A DNA stretch of 64,000 nucleotides, from contig OZ021732.1 of assembly GCA_963978545.1 (NCBI GenBank), positions 67,160,328-67,224,327 on the forward strand. The letters run 5' to 3'. This document shows, one piece after another, positions 47,697 through 60,074 of the stretch. The DNA is from Linyphia triangularis. Its lineage: Eukaryota > Arthropoda > Arachnida > Araneae > Linyphiidae. Made by a program: the position numbers and the translations under genes. The first letter of the stretch is position 1. Every line of letters begins with the position of its first letter. The notes beneath the pieces were generated by a model. That model did no database searches, was not told the DNA's origin, and worked only from the letters and a program-made list of their open reading frames with translations.

Positions 47697-47863
47697 CAGT
47701 AAAACCCTGTTAACGCTAAGTCAATCTGGCCACTGAAATTGTTCGCTTTAACCGAATTTTGTGTTAAATATATTAACGTTAAGTTTTAAGTACGGAGAAC
47801 TGATTTTCCTTCGCATTAAATGTGATTTTATGCTAAGCAATTTTGCGTTAACAGGGTTTGCTG
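47697..47863. mobile_element. pogo/Tigger-like MITE inside TIR element copy 1
   Basis: The ends CAGTAAAACCCTGTTAACGC and GCGTTAACAGGG..GCTG are inverted, with TA on both sides. The 167-bp interior has no gene. The same insertion sits at the matching place in copy 2 (53028-53194), copy 3 (55674-55840, inverted) and copy 4 (63598-63768), so it entered before the element multiplied. Confidence 0.75.
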
Positions 47864-48539
47864 TATTTTTTCAAAAATAGGAGGCATAATAACATTAGTT
47901 ATACATATTGTTAAAATTGACATTTTCTAGAACATTTACTTTTTATGCCAAGCGGTTGATTGAGATAATGCACCCTATTCCACACCACCTTTGAGATTGA
48001 GTAATAGACGTGTTTCAATTTAATGTGGTTTCCTCAATATGCCCAATTCACAATATATTCTATTAACAGAGCTAATCATGGAGCTTGGATATTGAATTTT
48101 ATAAGCAATATAAACTAACGATAACAAATATGATAAATAGGAAGACAAACTAGAATGTAACATGTAGTATAAGTATTTCAATGATGAGCATAATTTGAAA
48201 CAAGCAATGGAGGGGTAGGGGGGAATGGCTAAATGAGTATTAGTTTGCATCCGTGTATGGATGAGATAAAAGCTGAAAATCTTCTTTATATTTTAAACAG
48301 CAGCATTAAATAAATAATTGAAACCAACTCGATTCCTAATCAAGTTTAATGTGAATATCAATCACCTTTGTCAACATCGCTTTTGTAGATCAAACCAAGT
48401 CGGCAATCAAGTATCGTTGAAATTAACTAAAACCAACTTAAACCAATAATGTAATACGTAGATACCCCATGAAATCGACAAATTATTGTGACAACACTTA
48501 CCAGTAATAAGTTTTCGATCCAATTTTAATGTTACTAAT

Positions 48540-48724
48540 GACCGTCGCGCCGGCGACATAACATAAATAAACTTAGTAAACACACATCCGGGCACTTCAG
48601 TTCTTTCAGCCACTCGGTGGCGATTCTTTTTGAGAAATTCTACGCATCGTTTTAAATCGGATTCGGCCAGTTTTGGCCGTAAGTCGAGATCGTTCCAAAA
48701 TACATGATTTTTTAAAAAATGCTT
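48540..48724 (-). pseudogene. Exon-like segment A of TIR element copy 1
   Basis: The minus strand carries FLKKNRHRVAERTEVPGCVF then TKFIYVMSPARRSLVTLKLD, ending at the donor ATTACTG/GTAAGT near 48500. A base change upstream breaks the link to the ATG that is open in copy 2. The segment is GC-richer than its surroundings. The protein was not recognised. Confidence 0.4.
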
Positions 48725-48955
48725 AAAACCGTGGCAAAAATATCACAAAACATATTAATGCAAACCTTCCTTTCTTATACATAAAATATTTTAATTTTAA
48801 AACTGTCGATCAACCTTTCAAACTTTTGAGTATCGTCTATCCAATATTGGGCGAGATTGGGCAATATCGGCATCGAACGGCCGATTTTGCGCCATTCCAC
48901 ATCGGGATTGGCCAATGTAGGGCTGATATTGGCCAATACTGCTGTGCTACTTGGG

Positions 48956-49290
48956 TAGGTTATCTCGAAATCTGAAAAGAGATTCGACCGACTTAACGGT
49001 AGGTTCAATTGAATGACTTCTAAGGGCCGATTCGAAATAACAGCTTGGAGGTAGTTGATAAAGATATCTAATGGAAAAAGAAACCTGGGCCGACTTTGCA
49101 CAGAGGCGATAAGGAGGGACATTTGCCACTTTGTAGATAACACCATTAGGAGCACATTTAAGGACTCCGAGGGCAAAACGAATTGCGGCTTTTTCTAAGA
49201 TTTCATACTTTTTGAAGTTGAAGATGCTATCCCTCAATCTCACCGCATTTGCAAAATCTAGATGGGGAAGCAGGACTTGAGAAACAACTT
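48956..49290 (-). pseudogene. LINE ORF2 fragment 3 (between RT and RNase H)
   Basis: This is LINE sequence between element copies 1 and 2. The minus frame reads VVSQVLLPHLDFANAVRLRD, then ALGVLKCAPNGVIYKVANVP and SLFRFRDNL. It is the connector region common after the RT of LINEs with an RNase H end. Removing the flanking elements and one copy of each 2-bp duplication keeps the frame continuous with 54291 on one side and 44151 on the other. Confidence 0.8.
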
Positions 49291-49426
49291 CCCAGGTAGC
49301 ACAGCAGTATTGGCCAATGTCGGAAACCGGAGCTCTGGAAGATTGGCCAATCCTGGGTAATGTCGGAACGGCCAGCACCGAACGGCTAACATTTTTGCAA
49401 TATTGGCCAATATCGCAGTGCGGTTT

Positions 49427-49610
49427 TGGCCGATCTCGAGGAGCAGTTTTGGCCGATATCGATACGTAGTTTTGGCCGATCTCGATGCGTAGTTTTGGCC
49501 GATATCGATGCGTAGTTTTGGCCGATATCGATGCGTAGTTTTGGCCGATCTCGAGGAGTAGTTTTGGCCAGTATTGATGTGCAATCTTGGGCAATAACGA
49601 TGAGCATTGG
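49427..49610. repeat. 23-bp subterminal tandem array, eight units (copy 2)
   Basis: Same unit as in copy 1, with eight repeats in a different order of the TGCGTAG and GGAGCAG variants. The overlapping minus-strand frames across it are artefacts of the 23-bp period. Confidence 0.9.
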
Positions 49611-51960
49611 TTTAAACCAAATGTTTTTCTTTTCCCTCAGAAAAACGAAATATTTTTTTTTAAAGAATAATTTAAAATTGTATTTTTATATATAATTAGA
49701 TTTTTTAAATTATTTGATGTTGTAGATGACTTCTATTTTTAGCTGAAATACAATATGTTCTAATGTATTTTAAAATAAATCTTCCAATTAAAAACTATTG
49801 AAGTTTTTATAAGTATCAAATGAATCGAAGAGCAATATTCTATGTATTATGTAGTAAACAATTACTATTGTATATATTGAATTTAAAAAATAGTACCTCT
49901 AAATAAAATATTAAAATTTAATGATTTAAATGTCCCCATAAATAGCAACAATTGTTTATTTACTTAGTTCAAATTACTTTCAAAAGGAATATTCATTGTT
50001 TATAAAACATAAATTATTCTTGTTTATGCTAAATTTTATTTATAAATATGTATACATGTAATTAGAAAAGGATAAAAAAAAAGACCTCTGTTTAAACCAA
50101 AAAAACATGTTTTTTTCCAACCCTGAAAGAGCAATTTTAGCTACTATTTTTTTATTATATCACAGAGCAGTTTAGGGTAGATTTGCCACTCAACATATCT
50201 GAACTTTCTTTTTAGTGGAAGAAGTGGTTGCAAATGATAATTCTTATATGCGTTTAGATTCAATTTTGAGCTGTTCAATGTTTAGTAACACATTGTTGCC
50301 CAAAAACCCTTAATAATTTGTTAAGTTATACTTAAACATTTGTAAAATAATGTTTTCAACTCCCCTACCAAAAAAAACAACATTTAGATAACAAAATGTC
50401 TGACATTCAAGGATTTAGAAAGATACATGCAGTTTTAAACTAGAAAACTAACAGTAGAATTTAAAATCCCTATTGGTCAATCAATACTCATTGAACTTTT
50501 TATGCTAAGGTTTCATAAAAATAGAAGGTTGAATTTTAAACTTGTGAAGTATATTTTTTCTGCACCGATCAACTTCATTTATGAAGTCCTTTTTCATTTT
50601 TAAAACATAATTTTTCTCTATGCATTAAGAATCAAATAGATAGTAAATAAATCTCATTTTAATGCTTTAGTTCATTCACTTCAATCATAATATTGTAAAA
50701 GCAATAAAGTGAATTAAATGGCAGACCCCCCCCCCCCCCTCCCCATTGAAAAAGTTTTCTCATCCAAAAATTATTTGACAAAAACATCTATTATTTTAAA
50801 AAATCCACAATAATATTTACATGAATACCTCGTATAATGAATAATTTTTCATACTTTCATTCCTATTTTAATTGATTTTTAATGACCGATAATTGAAACC
50901 CAATATAATTTAATTGATATTTTATGGCTTAAAAACCATGCACTCTTAAATTAATTGTCACTTTCTGCAGTGCATATTTATAATAAAAACATAAATTTAA
51001 TACAAGCTGTTTATTATAATACATATTTTATTTTACATATTTTATCTTCCTTTGAAGTTTCTACCTCGGCGAAGAAAACGAACCTGAAATATAAAATTAT
51101 TCATTTCTGTTTTCATTAAGATTACATTAAAATTTAAAAATCAAATTATTGCATCAAACTTTTTCTAGTCTTTAGCTCTTTTTATTTTATCCAAACTCTT
51201 TTTGTTACGGAACTGGAATTTGTTATCAATAAAAGAAATCATGCAGTGCAGCATTTACTGCCCATTAAAAAAAAAAAAAAAAAATTGCAAAATGAAAAAC
51301 ACAATTTTGCACAAAAGCATAAGATTATTAACATTTTGTTAAATTGTTATATCAGAAAACATTTTCTACTAACATTTAAGAAAATAATTTTAAACTGGTA
51401 TTTAAATTTCAATTGTATATACTGAGCTTGTATGAATTTAATTTATATAAAGTTCTCTGCAAATACGTTTGCACCAACCTCAACCAAGCACACAAAAAAA
51501 CTATCAATCACGAAATAAATGCTAATTCTGTTTTTTTTTATAAACTCGTTCATTTTTCTTTAGCCGTTTAAAATTGTAATAAATAATTTATAAGAGAGAA
51601 AAATCTCTTTTAAACTGTTAAATTAACCACCAAATAAAATCAAAATAAATAGTAAAAAGTGTTGTTGAAAAGTCTGTGATAAAATACACTGTTGCACTTG
51701 AAAAGTTATAGGAACTAATTTAGAACATAGTGTTTTTGTTGTTTTTTCTACTGAACTAATTTCTCAATTATAAGCATATGACAAAGGTGATTTGTTCAAA
51801 ATTGTTTAAAGAAACAGATAATTTTTTTTTTATTTGAAAGACCAGAGATTCTCCATTGCTTATTATATTTTAAAATATAAATTATTGTAACATCAAATTG
51901 AAATTGCTTGGATCGTTACCTAATTGATTATCATATATTCTTACCTGGTAGAGGAAGTTT

Positions 51961-54039
51961 TCACGCTTTTTGGTTCACAAACAAGTTTTTGCTCGTTTTT
52001 TTGTGGGATTCCAAAGAAGGGGGATCGTCTTTGAAATGGGCTGGAATATTAGTTCGGCTTTTCTTGGTTAATAAATTTTCATCTTCTGAAGAATCACTCC
52101 CAATTGAACGAGCAAGCTCAGCTTTATCTTATGCCTGTTAAAATGAATCTAAATAGGAAAATTATGGATATATGCTATCTCAAACTAGTTGCAAAACTTT
52201 ATATACAATTTATTTATACAATTAAATATCTTATTTAAAGCACTTTTAATATAACTTACTAAAAAACCAATCTTCAGTTTGAGAAATTAAAATAGAATAT
52301 TATTTAAATCTGTTAATAAATATCTGTTATTCATGTCCACCACTTCAAAAATCTACACCATCAAAACTTGAACTGATAAGTAGATCAATGACTTATGAAA
52401 CATTATTTGTGATACCTTGAATTATTTGTATATACTCTATACAAAAATTGTAATTTAATTACTGTATGTACAATAGATTTTAAAATTAAATGTTTGCCAT
52501 GTTATACTTGAGGGCATATATTCTTTAATCATGTTCATTCCCCCCTTCCCCATTTGTTGCAAACTACCAAAGACAACTTTTGTCTGAGATGAACCAAGAT
52601 GAAGGAATTACTTCTACGGGTTCTCCATTTCCATCAATGAACCCTACAACAGTATATTTCTTTATTTTAAACTGAACAGAATAACAAATTAACTATTGAA
52701 AGGCCATACTGGCATTTTACTGCCAAGGGAAGGAAGGCTACAACTATTACACTTTTCATTCCAAGACAGAAAATAGCACTAACAATAATACTTGATTACA
52801 ATATTTGATGTTTACTTTTCAAATGGAAAGTCTTTTCTTTAAATGAACAAAACATTTTTATTTTATAAAAACAACATCTTTGCATAGTATGTTTAAATTA
52901 ACACAAATGAAGTTAGGCATTCAAAATATATTTTTGTAGATATTTCAAAAATTTCCATTCATTGCTCTTTTCTGAGAAATCAATAATTGCACAAGACAGA
53001 CCTTTTAAATAGGAGAATGTACATATACAGTAAAACCCTGTTAACGCTAAGTCGATCTGGCCACTGAAATTGTTCGCTTTAACCGAATTTTGTGTTAAAT
53101 AAATTAACGTTAAGTTTTAAGTACGGAGAACTGCTTTTCCTTTGCATTAAATGTGATTTTATGCTAAGCAATTTTGCGTTAACAGGGTTTGCTGTATTTT
53201 TTCAAAAATAGGAGGCATAATAACATTAGTTATACATATTGTTAAAATTGACATTTTCTAGAACATTTACTTTTTATGCCAAGCGGTTGATTGAGATAAT
53301 GCACCCTATTCCACACCACCTTTGAGATTGAGTAATAGACGTGTTTTAATTTAATGTGGTTTCCTCAATATGCCCAATTCACAATATATTCTATTAACAG
53401 AGCTAATCATGGAGCTTGGATATTGAATTTTATAAGCAATATAAACTAACGATAACAAATATGATAAATAGGAAGACAAACTAGAATGTAACATGTAGTA
53501 TAAGTATATTTCAATGATGAGCATAATTTGAAACAAGCAATGGAGGGGTAGGGGGGAATGGCTAAATGAGTATTAGTTTGCATCCGTGTATGGATGAGAT
53601 AAAAGCTGAAAATCTTGTTTATATTTTAAACAGCAGCATTAAATAAATAATTGAAACCAACTCGATTCCTAATCAAGTTTAATGTGAATATCAATCACCT
53701 TTGTCAACATCGCTTTTGTAGATCAAACCAAGTCGGCAATCAAGTATCGTTGAAATTAACTAAAACCAACTTAAACCAATAATGTAATACGTAGATACCC
53801 CATGAAATCGACAAATTATTGTGACAACACTTACCAGTAATAAGTTTTCGATCCAATTTTAATGTTACTAATGACCGTCGCGCCGGCGACATAACATAAA
53901 TAAACTTAGTAAACACACATCCGGGCACTTCAGTTCCTTCAGCCACTCGGTGGCGATTCTTTTTGAGAAATTCTGCGCATCGTTTTAATATCGCATTCGG
54001 CCAGTTTTGGCCGTAAGTCGAGATCGTTCCAAAATACAT
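51961..54039 (-). CDS. Putative two-exon ORF of TIR element (copy 2)
   Basis: On the minus strand an ATG at 54039 opens exon A (54039-53835), which ends at a strong donor ACTG/GTAAGT in phase 1. An acceptor CATAAG at 52129-52128 opens exon C (52127-51945), whose first two bases complete the codon. Joined they would encode about 123 residues: MYFGTISTYGQNWPNAILKR, then a basic stretch, then ARSIGSDSSEDENLLTKKSR and a polar Lys-rich end with a TGA at 51963-51961. A further donor follows. The product was not recognised and is not a known transposase. Copies are so alike that conservation alone does not prove coding, and a nearer AG in the acceptor would break the frame. Confidence 0.35.
53028..53194. 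mobile_element. pogo/Tigger-like MITE in TIR element copy 2
   Basis: Same 167-bp insertion as at 47697, with TA flanks, differing at a few bases. Confidence 0.75.
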
Positions 54040-54289
54040 GATTTTTTAAAAAATGCTTAAAACCGTGGCAAAAATATCACAAAACATATTAATGCAAACC
54101 TTCCTTTCTTATACATAAAATATTTTAATTTTAAAACTGTCGATCAACCTTTCAAACTTTTGAGTATCGTCTATCCAATATTGGGCGAGATTGGGCAATA
54201 TCGGCATCGAACGGCCGATTTTGCGCCATTCCACATCGGGATTGGCCAATGTAGGGCTGATATTGGCCAATACTGCTGTGCTACTTGGG

Positions 54290-54591
54290 TTGGAGGATAT
54301 TCTGGGATTTAAGTCCCGTGCTTTTGTAGCTAATAAATTTGATAACATTCAAGAATTTGCTCCCTTTGATACAACTTAATAACCCATGTTCTTTCCAACG
54401 GAAGTTAAATTGTAAAAGAAGGCCAAGGATTTTTGTGTGAGGGACCCAAGGTATGCAAACTCCGTCAAGTAGGATAGGAGCTTTAATTTTAGATCTTTTC
54501 GGAGAGATGTCCAAAAAAAAAGATTTCTCTTGAGAAAAAGTTACTTTCCAATTCTTTGCCTAGGTATCTACCTTACCCAAAGTGTCATTAA
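54290..54591 (-). pseudogene. LINE ORF2 fragment 2 (downstream of RT catalytic box)
   Basis: LINE sequence between element copies 2 and 3. The minus strand reads AKNWKVTFSQEKSFF, then DISPKRSKIKAPILLDGV and TKILGLLLQFNFRWKEH, the region after the YADD box in LINE reverse transcriptases (the thumb-proximal VTFSQEKS-type motif). A TAG replaces an expected Trp codon just upstream. The frame is continuous with 59521 onward across the copy 3 insertion. Confidence 0.82.
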
Positions 54592-55673
54592 CCCAAGTAG
54601 CACAGCAGTATTGGCCAATATCAGCCCTACATTGGCCAATCCCGATGTGGAATGGCGCAAAATCGGCCGTTCGATGCCGATATTGCCCAATCTCGCCCAA
54701 TATTGGATAGACGATACTCAAAAGTTTGAAAGGTTGATCGACAGTTTTAAAATTAAAATATTTTATGTATAAGAAAGGAAGGTTTGCATTAATATGTTTT
54801 GTGATATTTTTGCCACGGTTTTAAGCATTTTTTAAAAAATCATGTATTTTGGAACGATCTCGACTTACGGCCAAAACTGGCCGAATCCGATGCGCAGAAT
54901 TTCTCAAAAAGAATCGCCACCGAGTGGCTGAAAGAACTGAAGTGCCCGGATGTGTGTTTACTAAGTTTATTTATGTTATGTCGCCGGCGCGACGGTCATT
55001 AGTAACATTAAAATTGGATCGAAAACTTATTACTGGTAAGTGTTGTCACAATAATTTGTCGATTTCATGGGGTATTTACGTATTACATTATTGGTTTAAG
55101 TTGGTTTTAGTTAATTTCAACGATACTTGATTGCCGACTTGGTTTGATCTACAAAAGCGATGTTGACAAAGGTGATTGATATTCACATTAAACTTGATTA
55201 GGAATCGAGTTGGTTTCAATTATTTATTTAATGCTGCTGTTTAAAATATAAACAAGATTTTCAGCTTTTATCTCATCCATACACGGATGCAAACTAATAC
55301 TCATTTAGCCATTCCCCCCTACCCCTCCATTGCTTGTTTCAAATTATGCTCATCATTGAAATACTTATACTACATGTTACATTCTAGTTTGCCTTCCTAT
55401 TTATCATATTTGTTATCGTTAGTTTATATTGCTTATAAAATTCAATATCCAAGCTCCATGATTAGCTCTGTTAATAGAATATATTGTGAATTGGGCATAT
55501 TGAGGAAACCACATTAAATTAAAACACGTCTATTACTCAATCTCAAAGGTGGTGTGGAATAGGGTGCATTATCTCAATCAACCGCTTTGCATAAAAAGTA
55601 AATGTTCTAGAAAATGTCAATTTTAACAATATGTATAACTAATGTTGTTATGCTTCCTATTTTTGAAAAAATA

Positions 55674-55840
55674 CACCAAACCCTGTTAACGCAAAATTGC
55701 TTAGCATAAAATCAAATTTAATGCGAAGGAAAAGCAGTTCTCCGTACTTAAAACTTAACGTTAATTTATTTAACACAAAATTCGGTTAAAGCGAACAATT
55801 TCAGTGGCCAGATCGACTTAGCGTTAACAGGGTTTTACTG
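55674..55840. mobile_element. pogo/Tigger-like MITE in TIR element copy 3
   Basis: The same MITE, inverted with its host element. Its left end has drifted to CACCAAACCCTG. Confidence 0.72.
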
Positions 55841-56169
55841 TATATGTACATTCTCCTATTTAAAAGGTCTGTCTTGTGCAATTATTGATTTCTCAGAAAA
55901 GAGCAATGAATGGAAATTTTTGAAATATCTACAAAAATGTATTTTTAATGCCTAACTTCATTTGTGTTAATTTAAACACACTATGCAAAGATGTTGTTTT
56001 TATAAAATAAAAATGTTTTGTTCATTTAAAGAAAAGACTTTCCATTTGAAAAGTAAACATCAAATATTGTAATCAAGTATTATTGTTAGTGCTATTTTCT
56101 GTCTTGGAATGAAAAGTGTAATAGTTGTAGCCTTCCTTCCCTTGGCAGTAAAATGCCAGTATGGCCTTT

Positions 56170-56345
56170 CAATAGTTAATTTGTTATTCTGTTCAGTTTA
56201 AAATAAAGAAATATACTGTTGTAGGGTCATTGATGGAAATGGAGAACCCGTAGAAGTAATTCCTTCATCTTGGTTCATCTCAGACAAAAGTTGTCTTTGG
56301 TAGTTTGCAACAAATGGGGAAGGGGGGAATGAACATGATTAAAGA
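56170..56345 (+). pseudogene. DUF4806-like exon segment, frameshifted (copy 3)
   Basis: The same segment as 47194-47340, after acceptor TTCTGTTCAG, but one T is missing in GTAGGGTCATTG, which breaks the frame after KKYTVVG. It shows that the piece is decaying in this copy. Confidence 0.4.
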
Positions 56346-59249
56346 ATATATGCCCTCAAGTATAACATGCAAACATTTAATTTTAAAATCTATTGTAAAT
56401 ACAGTAATTAAATTACAATTTTTGTATAGGGTATATACAAATAATTCAAGGTATCACAAATAATGTTTCATAAGTCATTGATCTACTTATCAGTTCAAGT
56501 TTTGATGGTGTAGATTTTTGAAATGGTGGAAATGAATAACAGATATTTATTAACAGATTTAAATAATATTCTATTTTAATTTCTCAAACTGAAGATTGGT
56601 TTTTTAGTGAGTTATATTAAAAGTGCTTTAAATAAGATATTTAATTGTATAAATAAATTGTATATAAAGTTTTGCAACTAGTTTGAGATAGCATATATCC
56701 ATAATTTTCCTATTTAGATTCATTTTAACAGGCATAAGATAAAGCTGAGCTTGCTCGTTCAATTGGGAGTGATTCTTCAGAAGATGAAAATTTATTAACC
56801 AAGAAAAGCCGAACTAATATTCCAGCCCGTTTCAAAGACGATCCCCCTTCTTTGGAATCCCACAAAAAAACGAGCAAAAACTTGTTTGTGAACCAAAAAG
56901 CGTGAAAACTTCCTCTACCAGGTAAGAATATATGATAATCAATTTGGTAACGATCCAAGCAATTTCAATTTGATGTTACAATAATTTATATTTTAAAATA
57001 TAATAAGCAATGAAGAATCTCTGGTCTTTCAAATAAAAAAAAAATTATCTGTTTCTTTAAACAATTTTGAACAAATCACCTTTGTCATATGCTTATAATT
57101 GAAAAATTAGTTCAGTAGAAAAAACAACAAAAACACTATGTTCTAAATTAGTTCCTATAACTTTTCAAGTGCAACAGTGTATTTTATCACAGACTTTTCA
57201 ACAACACTTTTTACTATTTATTTTGATTTTATTTGGTGGTTAATTTAACAGTTTAAAAGAGATTTTTCTCTCTTATAAATTATTTATTACAATTTTAAAC
57301 GGCTAAAGAAAAATGAACGAGTTTATAAAAAAACAAACAGAATTAGCATTTATTTCGTGATTGATAGTTTTTTGTATGCTTGGTTGAGGTTGGTGCAAAC
57401 GTATTTGCAGAGAACTTTATATAAATTAAATTCATACAAGCTCAGTATATACGATTGAAATTTAAATACCAGTTTAAAATTATTTTCTTAAATGTTAGTA
57501 GAAAATGTTTTCTGATATAACAATTTAACAAAATGTTAATAATCTTATGCTTTTGTGCAAAATTGTGTTTTTCATTTTGCAATTTTTTTTATTTTTTAAT
57601 GGGCAGTAAATGCTGCACTGCATGATTTCTTTTATTGATAACAAATTCCAGTTCCTTAACAAAAAGAGTTTGGATAAAATAAAAAGAGCTAAAGACTAGA
57701 AAAAGTTTGATGCAATAATTTGATTTTTAAATTTTAATGTAATCTTAATGAAAACAGAAATGAATAATTTTATATTTCAGGTTCGTTTTCTTCGCCAAGG
57801 TAGAAACTTCAAAGGAAGATAAAATATGTAAAATAAAATATGTATTATAATAAACAGCTTGTATTAAATTTATGTTTTTATTATAAATATGCACTGCAGA
57901 AAGTGACAATTAATTTAAGAGTGCATGGTTTTTAAGCCATAAAATATCAATTAAATTATATTGGGTTTCAATTATCGGTCATTAAAAAGCAATTAAAATA
58001 GGAATGAAAGTATGAAAAATTATTCATTATACGAGGTATTCATGTAAATATTATTGTGGATTTTTTAAAATAATAGATGTTTTTGTCAAATAATTTTTGG
58101 ATGAAAACTTTTTCAATGGGGGGGGGGGGGGTCTGCAATTTAATTCACTTTATTGCTTTTACAATATTATGATTGAAGTGAATGAACTAAAGCATTAAAA
58201 TGAGATTTATTTACTATCTATTTGATTCTTAATGCATAGAGAAAAATTATGTTTTAAAAATGAAAAGGGACTTCATAAATGAAGTTGATCGGTGCAGAAA
58301 AAATATACTTCACAAGTTTAAAATTCAACCTTCTATTTTTATGAAACCTTAGCATAAAAAGTTCAATGAGTATTGATTGACCAATAGGGATTTTAAATTC
58401 TACTGTTAGTTTTCTAGTTTAAAATTGCATGTATCTTTCTAAATCCTTGAATGTCAGACATTTTGTTATCTAAATGTTGTTTTTTTGGTAGGGGAGTTGA
58501 AAACATTATTTTACAAATGTTTAAGTATAACTTAACAAATTATTAAGGGTTTTTGGGCAACAATGTGTTACTAAACATTGAACAGCTCAAAATTGAATCT
58601 AAACGCATATAAGAATTATCATTTGCAACCACTTCTTCCACTAAAAAGAAAGTTCAGATATGTTGAGTGGCAAATCTACCCTAAACTGCTCTGTGATATA
58701 ATAAAAAAATAGTAGCTAAAATTGCTCTTTCAGGGTTGGAAAAAAACATGTTTTTTTGGTTTAAACAGAGGTCTTTTTTTTATCCTTTTCTAATTACATG
58801 TATACATATTTATAAATAAAATTTAGCATAAACAAGAATAATTTATGTTTTATAAACAATGAATATTCCTTTTGAAAGTAATTTGAACTAAGTAAATAAA
58901 CAATTGTTGCTATTTATGGGGACATTCAAATCATATTAAATTTTAATATTTTATTTAGAGGTACTATTTTTTAAATTCAATATATACAATAGTAATTGTT
59001 TACTACATAATACATAGAATATTGCTCTTCGATTCATTTGATACTTATAAAAACTTCAATAGTTTTTAATTGGAAGATTTATTTTAAAATACATTAGAAC
59101 ATATTGTATTTCAGCTAAAAATAGAAGTCATCTACAACATCAAATAATTTAAAAAATCTAATTATAAATAAAAATACAATTTTAAATTATTCTTTAAAAA
59201 AAAATATTTCGTTTTTCTGAGGGAAAAGAAAAACATTTGGTTTAAACCA

Positions 59250-59395
59250 ATGCTCATCGATATTGCCCAAGATTGCACATCAATACTGGCCAAAACTACT
59301 CCTCGAGATCGGCCAAAACTACGCATCGATATCGGCCAAAACTACGCATCGATATCGGCCAAAACTGCTCCTCGAGATCGGCCAAAACCGCACTG
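59250..59395. repeat. 23-bp subterminal tandem array, six units (copy 3)
   Basis: Six units in inverted order relative to copies 1, 2 and 4. The plus-strand repetitive frames over it are artefacts. Confidence 0.9.
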
Positions 59396-59520
59396 CGATA
59401 TTGGCCAATATTGCAAAAATGTTAGCCGTTCGGTGCTGGCCGTTCTGACATTACCCAGGATTGGCCAATCTTCCAGAGCTCCGGTTTCCGACATTGGCCA
59501 ATACTGCTGTGCTACCTGGG

Positions 59521-60074
59521 AATGTTCTGGATGCAGTCATTTGGGGAAGAGCCAGTGATGACAATGCTAATATCATCCGCGTAAATGAAAGGAAAAGAGT
59601 TTGTGGGGATGTCATTAAAAAGATCATGAATACAAGCATTAAACAGTAATGGGGATAAAATGGAACCTTGAGGCAAACCTCTCCATTTGATCTGCACAGG
59701 TCAAGCAGTTAAAAAGTCCTGAATGAGCAATAATAGGTTTCTCTCCAGACCTGCTTCAAAAAGCTTGTGAGTCAAGCCTTCCACCCAAACCCCATCGTAC
59801 GCACCTTTGACATCTAAAGAAAGGATTACAACCCATTTTTTCTTAGACCGTTGAAAATGAATGATGTGAGTCAGCTTCTGTAAACAATCAACAGCAGAGT
59901 GACCAGGGATAAACCCGAACATATTTAGATGAAAAAGTTTATTCTTTTGCGCCCACCATGAAAGACGAGAAAGTATCAATCTCTCAAAGATTTTGCTAAT
60001 GATTAGGATAAGGGCAATTGGCCGAAAGCTAGAAGCTAGTTTCGCTGGTTTATTGGGTTTCTTAATAGGGACTA
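59521..60074 (-). pseudogene. LINE ORF2 fragment 1: reverse transcriptase
   Basis: The minus strand carries the RT palm: PIKKPNKPAKLASSFRPIAL, then ISKIFERLILSRL, VILSLDVKGAYDGVW (first catalytic Asp), GLPQGSILSPLLFNACIHDL, and FPFIYADDISIVI (YADD box). A TGA at about 59700 separates two frames. With RNase H downstream this places the element in the RNase H-bearing I/Jockey-like LINEs. Sequence encoding the endonuclease would lie beyond copy 4, outside the window. Confidence 0.87.

Larger units (their letters stand above)
44152..48955 (-). mobile_element. 4.8-kb TIR element, copy 1
   Basis: The ends CCCAGGTAGCACAGCAGTA and, inverted, CCCAAGTAGCACAGCAGTA form 28-bp terminal inverted repeats with one difference. 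The 2-bp duplication TA lies at 44150-44151 and 48956-48957. Next to the CCCAGG end is a 23-bp tandem array (nine units). TTGGCCAAT motifs recur near both ends. The interior is AT-rich, with exon-like pieces read on the minus strand and an embedded 167-bp MITE. Strand is given by these pieces. The termini and 2-bp duplication do not match a superfamily I can name firmly, and no transposase was recognised. Its left part is closest to copy 4, its right part to copies 2 and 3. Confidence 0.88.
49291..54289 (-). mobile_element. 5.0-kb TIR element, copy 2
   Basis: Complete copy in the same orientation as copy 1, 4999 bp, with CCCAGG and TTGGG ends and a TT duplication (49289-49290, 54290-54291). 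It retains an interior segment of about 130 bp (49765-49900) that copies 1 and 4 lack. Its sequence is closest to copy 3. Its exon-like segments A and C join in phase (see 51961-54039). Confidence 0.88.
54592..59520 (+). mobile_element. 4.9-kb TIR element, copy 3 (inverted)
   Basis: Complete copy in the opposite orientation to the others, 4929 bp. It starts CCCAAGTAGCAC, ends GCTACCTGGG, and is flanked by AA (54590-54591 and 59521-59522). It is closest to copy 2, so these two neighbours form an inverted pair only about 300 bp apart with arms of nearly 5 kb. Exon-like A (to about 55035) and C (56743-56925) lie on the plus strand. Confidence 0.88.

Noticed and set aside
48020..48250. Leu/Ser/Tyr-rich 76-codon ORF, repeated at 53351 and 55287
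   Set aside because: It recurs only because the element does, lacks domains or splice context, is truncated in copy 2, and has AT-driven composition.
44152..48955. piggyBac or Tc1/mariner identity for the TIR element
   Set aside because: The duplications are TA, TT and AA, so neither TTAA nor strictly TA targeting holds, and no matching transposase is seen.
51908..52141. ORF on the plus strand (MDRYLIDYHIF-type), also at 56725 and 62433
   Set aside because: It is antisense to the acidic exon-like segment C and crosses its splice signals. Its recurrence reflects only the repeated element.
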